A DNA stretch of 64,000 nucleotides from Caenorhabditis elegans. Its lineage: Eukaryota; Nematoda; Chromadorea; Rhabditida; Rhabditidae. Under the pieces are notes generated by a model, which was given only the letters and a program-made list of their open reading frames with translations, was not told the DNA's origin and did no database searches. How positions within the stretch are numbered: the first letter of the stretch is position 1; every line of letters begins with the position of its first letter. Below are positions 62,501 to 64,000 of the stretch, piece after piece. A program made the position numbers and the translations under genes. Location: assembly GCF_000002985.6 (NCBI RefSeq), contig NC_003282.8, positions 16,120,001 to 16,184,000 of the forward strand, given 5' to 3'.

Positions 62501-63461
62501 CCTGCCTACCGCTCATATTGCACACTTTTTCGTAAGAAACACCCAGCTTTTCATAAAAATATTACGAATAAGTGAAACAGTGAAAAAAATTCGGTAAATT
62601 TTAATTTTTATTGGTGCAATTTTTACAGGCGTATGGAGGCGGAGGTTTTGGCATTTAGATATACTCTACAATCTAAAACAATATTAAAAATTTTTATGAC
62701 GGAATATAATATCTACTAATTTTTATTTTCAATGAACTTTAAATAAGAAATGGGAAACAGCTAAAACTTCTTCAACATTTTTTTGAGAATAAAATTTTTT
62801 TTGAAATTTCAGGTTTTCGATCGAATTTTGTACAAAATTTTGAAACAGAAAATTTGGAAAAATTTGAAAATATTAGATTTTTTAAATTGCGACAGCTGGC
62901 CAAAAGAAGATAACCCGACAAGAAAATGCATTATAACTCACATATTTCAATTTTTGAGACACAGATTGACCTCAAAAGTCAGAAAACAGAGAGTTGAAAA
63001 AAAAATAAATACAAAAATACTCAATGATCAAAAAAATTAATTCTCAAAATAACCTGAAACACTATTTTTGGAAAAAAATCAGAATTTTATGTCACGATAA
63101 TATAGAAAATCCGTAGTTTCGATACAAAAATGAATGTCCATTTTCTTAAAATATAATGTGGAAAATACGGAAAATTTGCGTTATCAATTTAAAATTAGAT
63201 AGATATAGTTCAAAAATTAGTTTTAGGAATATTTGATAAGTTTGGATTTTGAACAGGAACGAATGAATGTTTAATTTCTATGGTTAATTATGAACAATTT
63301 GAAATAGTCAAACAATTGTGATTGTTCAAATTTGTAGGTTTTTAAATATGGTAACAAAATCTGATGTTGTTGCAGTGTTCCCGATAGTTTTAAACGGTTT
63401 CGACAAAATTTTATGTGAACATTTTTTAATTTTAATATCTGAAAAATTTCAAATTTAGGTC
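59529..63461. ncRNA. 21U-RNA loci block: seven co-oriented minus cores
   Basis: Minus cores span 59776-59783, 59939-59946, 60537-60544, 61553-61560, 62072-62079, 62573-62580 and 62841-62848. Several share the flank GTGACCA.TCTGAAACA or ACTA.CCTGAAACAG. Hairpin-family members occur at 61290-61435 and GCCTGCC-type repeats at 60612-60705, 61715-61835 and 62500. An exon-like open stretch with an acceptor (AATTTCAG at 62805-62812) runs to 63040 but has no partner. Confidence 0.82.
60770..61205. other. G/C-richer island, possible promoter or 5' exon
   Basis: Composition changes sharply: GCCCGCGTCAAACC, CTTCGCCTTCGTCTCCGAG, CTCTCTCCTGTTCTTTCTTA. It lacks exact piRNA cores and contains CTTATCA (GATA-type) sites. 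A 133-codon + frame and 70-codon - frame cross it without domain similarity. It could be the promoter and non-coding first exon of a gene lying outside the window, or an unrecognised repeat. Confidence 0.35.
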
Positions 63462-63600
63462 CTGCCTTTTTTCAAGGCAAAAATCAGAATCCCAACCAAT
63501 ATCAGCCGCCGACATCTCACGACTTCTGATTTTTGCGTTTTCCCTGTCATTTTCTGAAAAAAAAACTGCTGGGCCTAATTTTTGGGATTCATCAATATAC
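63462..63600. mobile_element. Degraded half of the CACTCAAAA-end MITE
   Basis: CTTTTTTCAAGGCAAAAATC then CCCAACCAATATCAGCCGCC and GACATCTCACGA match the left half of the complete MITE at 49182-49500. The right half and termini are poorly preserved. Confidence 0.6.
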
Positions 63601-63681
63601 AATATACTAATGCAGGAGAATAAAATGAGTCAATTTAGCAATAACTCGAAACAGTGGAAAACTTGAAGAAATTTGGAAACC

Positions 63682-63860
63682 AAGATCACAAAAAGTTTAT
63701 AGAACATTGGAAATTGTAAATTGTAATAGATTTCACAACCAATTATCAAAAATTTAATTATTTGAAAAACCGTTTTTCAAATAATTAAATTTTTGATAAT
63801 TGGTTGTGAAATCTATTACAATTTACAATTTCCAATGTTCTATAAACTTTTTGTGATCTT
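63682..63860. repeat. Perfect palindrome, two 89-bp arms with one-base centre
   Basis: AAGATCACAAAAAGTTTATA at the left is exactly mirrored by TATAAACTTTTTGTGATCTT at the right, and the match appears unbroken through to TTTGAAAAAC C GTTTTTCAAA at the centre (63771). The arms show no substitutions by eye. Confidence 0.93.
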
Positions 63861-63942
63861 ATAAAAATCATATATTGCTGATCTTATTCACAAAAGATCC
63901 ATTTTTAATCGTAAAAATGATCCAGATGAAAAATAAATTATA

Positions 63943-63950
63943 CTGTTTCA
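63943..63950 (+). promoter_or_regulatory. piRNA promoter core at the window edge
   Basis: Exact CTGTTTCA; the expected 21-mer start, about 40 nt downstream, falls just before the end of the window. Confidence 0.75.
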
Positions 63951-64000
63951 AATTTTTCATAAATTTTCTGTGATCCTAATTGATATACTTATAGATTAAA

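Larger units (their letters stand above)
1396..63950. ncRNA. 21U-RNA (type I piRNA) gene cluster
   Basis: Seen: the exact octamer CTGTTTCA occurs about 68 times outside obvious coding sequence, about equally on both strands (hand count), from 1396 to 63950. At roughly two-thirds A+T, only two or three copies would be expected by chance. Known: this octamer is the core of the Ruby motif, found upstream of C. elegans 21U-RNA genes on chromosome IV. SNPC-4/PRDE-1-type factors act there, RNA polymerase II makes a short capped precursor, and the mature 21-mer, starting with U, loads into PRG-1 in the germline. The 5' U lies about 40 nt downstream, within a loose YRNT start signal. Inferred: each core marks one piRNA gene reading away from it. 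Individual 21-mers are not called because YRNT is too common in this A/T-rich DNA to choose one start. Core coordinates are given block by block below. Confidence 0.94.

Noticed and set aside
3309-63654. Counting all one-mismatch octamers (CTGTTTCG/T, CGAAACAG, TGAAACAA, CGGTTTCA, CAGTTTCA) as piRNA promoters
   Set aside because: They are much commoner by chance in this composition. A few are noted by position, but only exact cores were counted.

Overview
This is nematode DNA, almost certainly Caenorhabditis elegans, from the right arm of chromosome IV. It is very A/T-rich, with short introns ending in TTTTCAG, a splice-leader style acceptor just before the first ATG of a gene, degenerate TTAGGC telomere-type repeats, and nematode transposon families. 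Two genes place it: a glutamine synthetase matching gln-3 and an Olig-like bHLH gene matching hlh-32, which I recall as chromosome IV neighbours.

The main content is not protein genes. The window is a dense 21U-RNA (piRNA) cluster. By hand I counted about 68 exact copies of the octamer CTGTTTCA outside obvious coding sequence, about evenly split between strands; two or three would be expected by chance at this base composition. CTGTTTCA is the core of the Ruby motif, the promoter element of C. elegans type I piRNA genes. Each copy should drive its own short precursor, whose 21-nt RNA starts with U about 40 nt downstream. Many flanks exist as diverged direct or inverted duplicates, so the cluster appears to have grown by local segmental duplication and then decayed.

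Layout. 0-7.4 kb: piRNA loci, a palindromic MITE, a LINE tail. 7.4-9.8 kb: non-autonomous Helitron full of satellite repeats. 9.8-12.5 kb: piRNA loci with repeated exon-like modules. 12.5-14.2 kb: hlh-32 (+). 14.2-22.5 kb: piRNA loci, a MITE and a decayed tandem module. 22.5-27.1 kb: a nine-exon glycosyltransferase family 92 gene (-) with piRNA cores in its introns. 27.1-33.2 kb: piRNA loci inside a 2-kb inverted duplication and other repeats. 33.2-34.8 kb: a second Helitron, inverted relative to the first. 34.8-38.5 kb: piRNA loci and a MITE. 38.5-43.3 kb: a broken BEL/Pao retroelement fossil with a phlebovirus-type envelope region. 43.3-47.9 kb: piRNA loci. 47.9-50.6 kb: gln-3 (-), with a SINE split by a MITE in one intron. 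50.7-53.2 kb: gln-3 upstream DNA, a 139-bp satellite broken by a second SINE, and an interstitial telomeric tract. 53.2-64 kb: piRNA loci, mostly minus strand, ending with a perfect 89-bp-arm palindrome.

How it works together. The piRNA loci are germline small-RNA units. hlh-32, gln-3 and the GT92 gene are unrelated host genes embedded among them. The transposons, retroelement and gln-3 body are nearly free of exact cores, as expected for later insertions or constrained gene bodies, while introns of the GT92 gene and hlh-32 carry cores on either strand.
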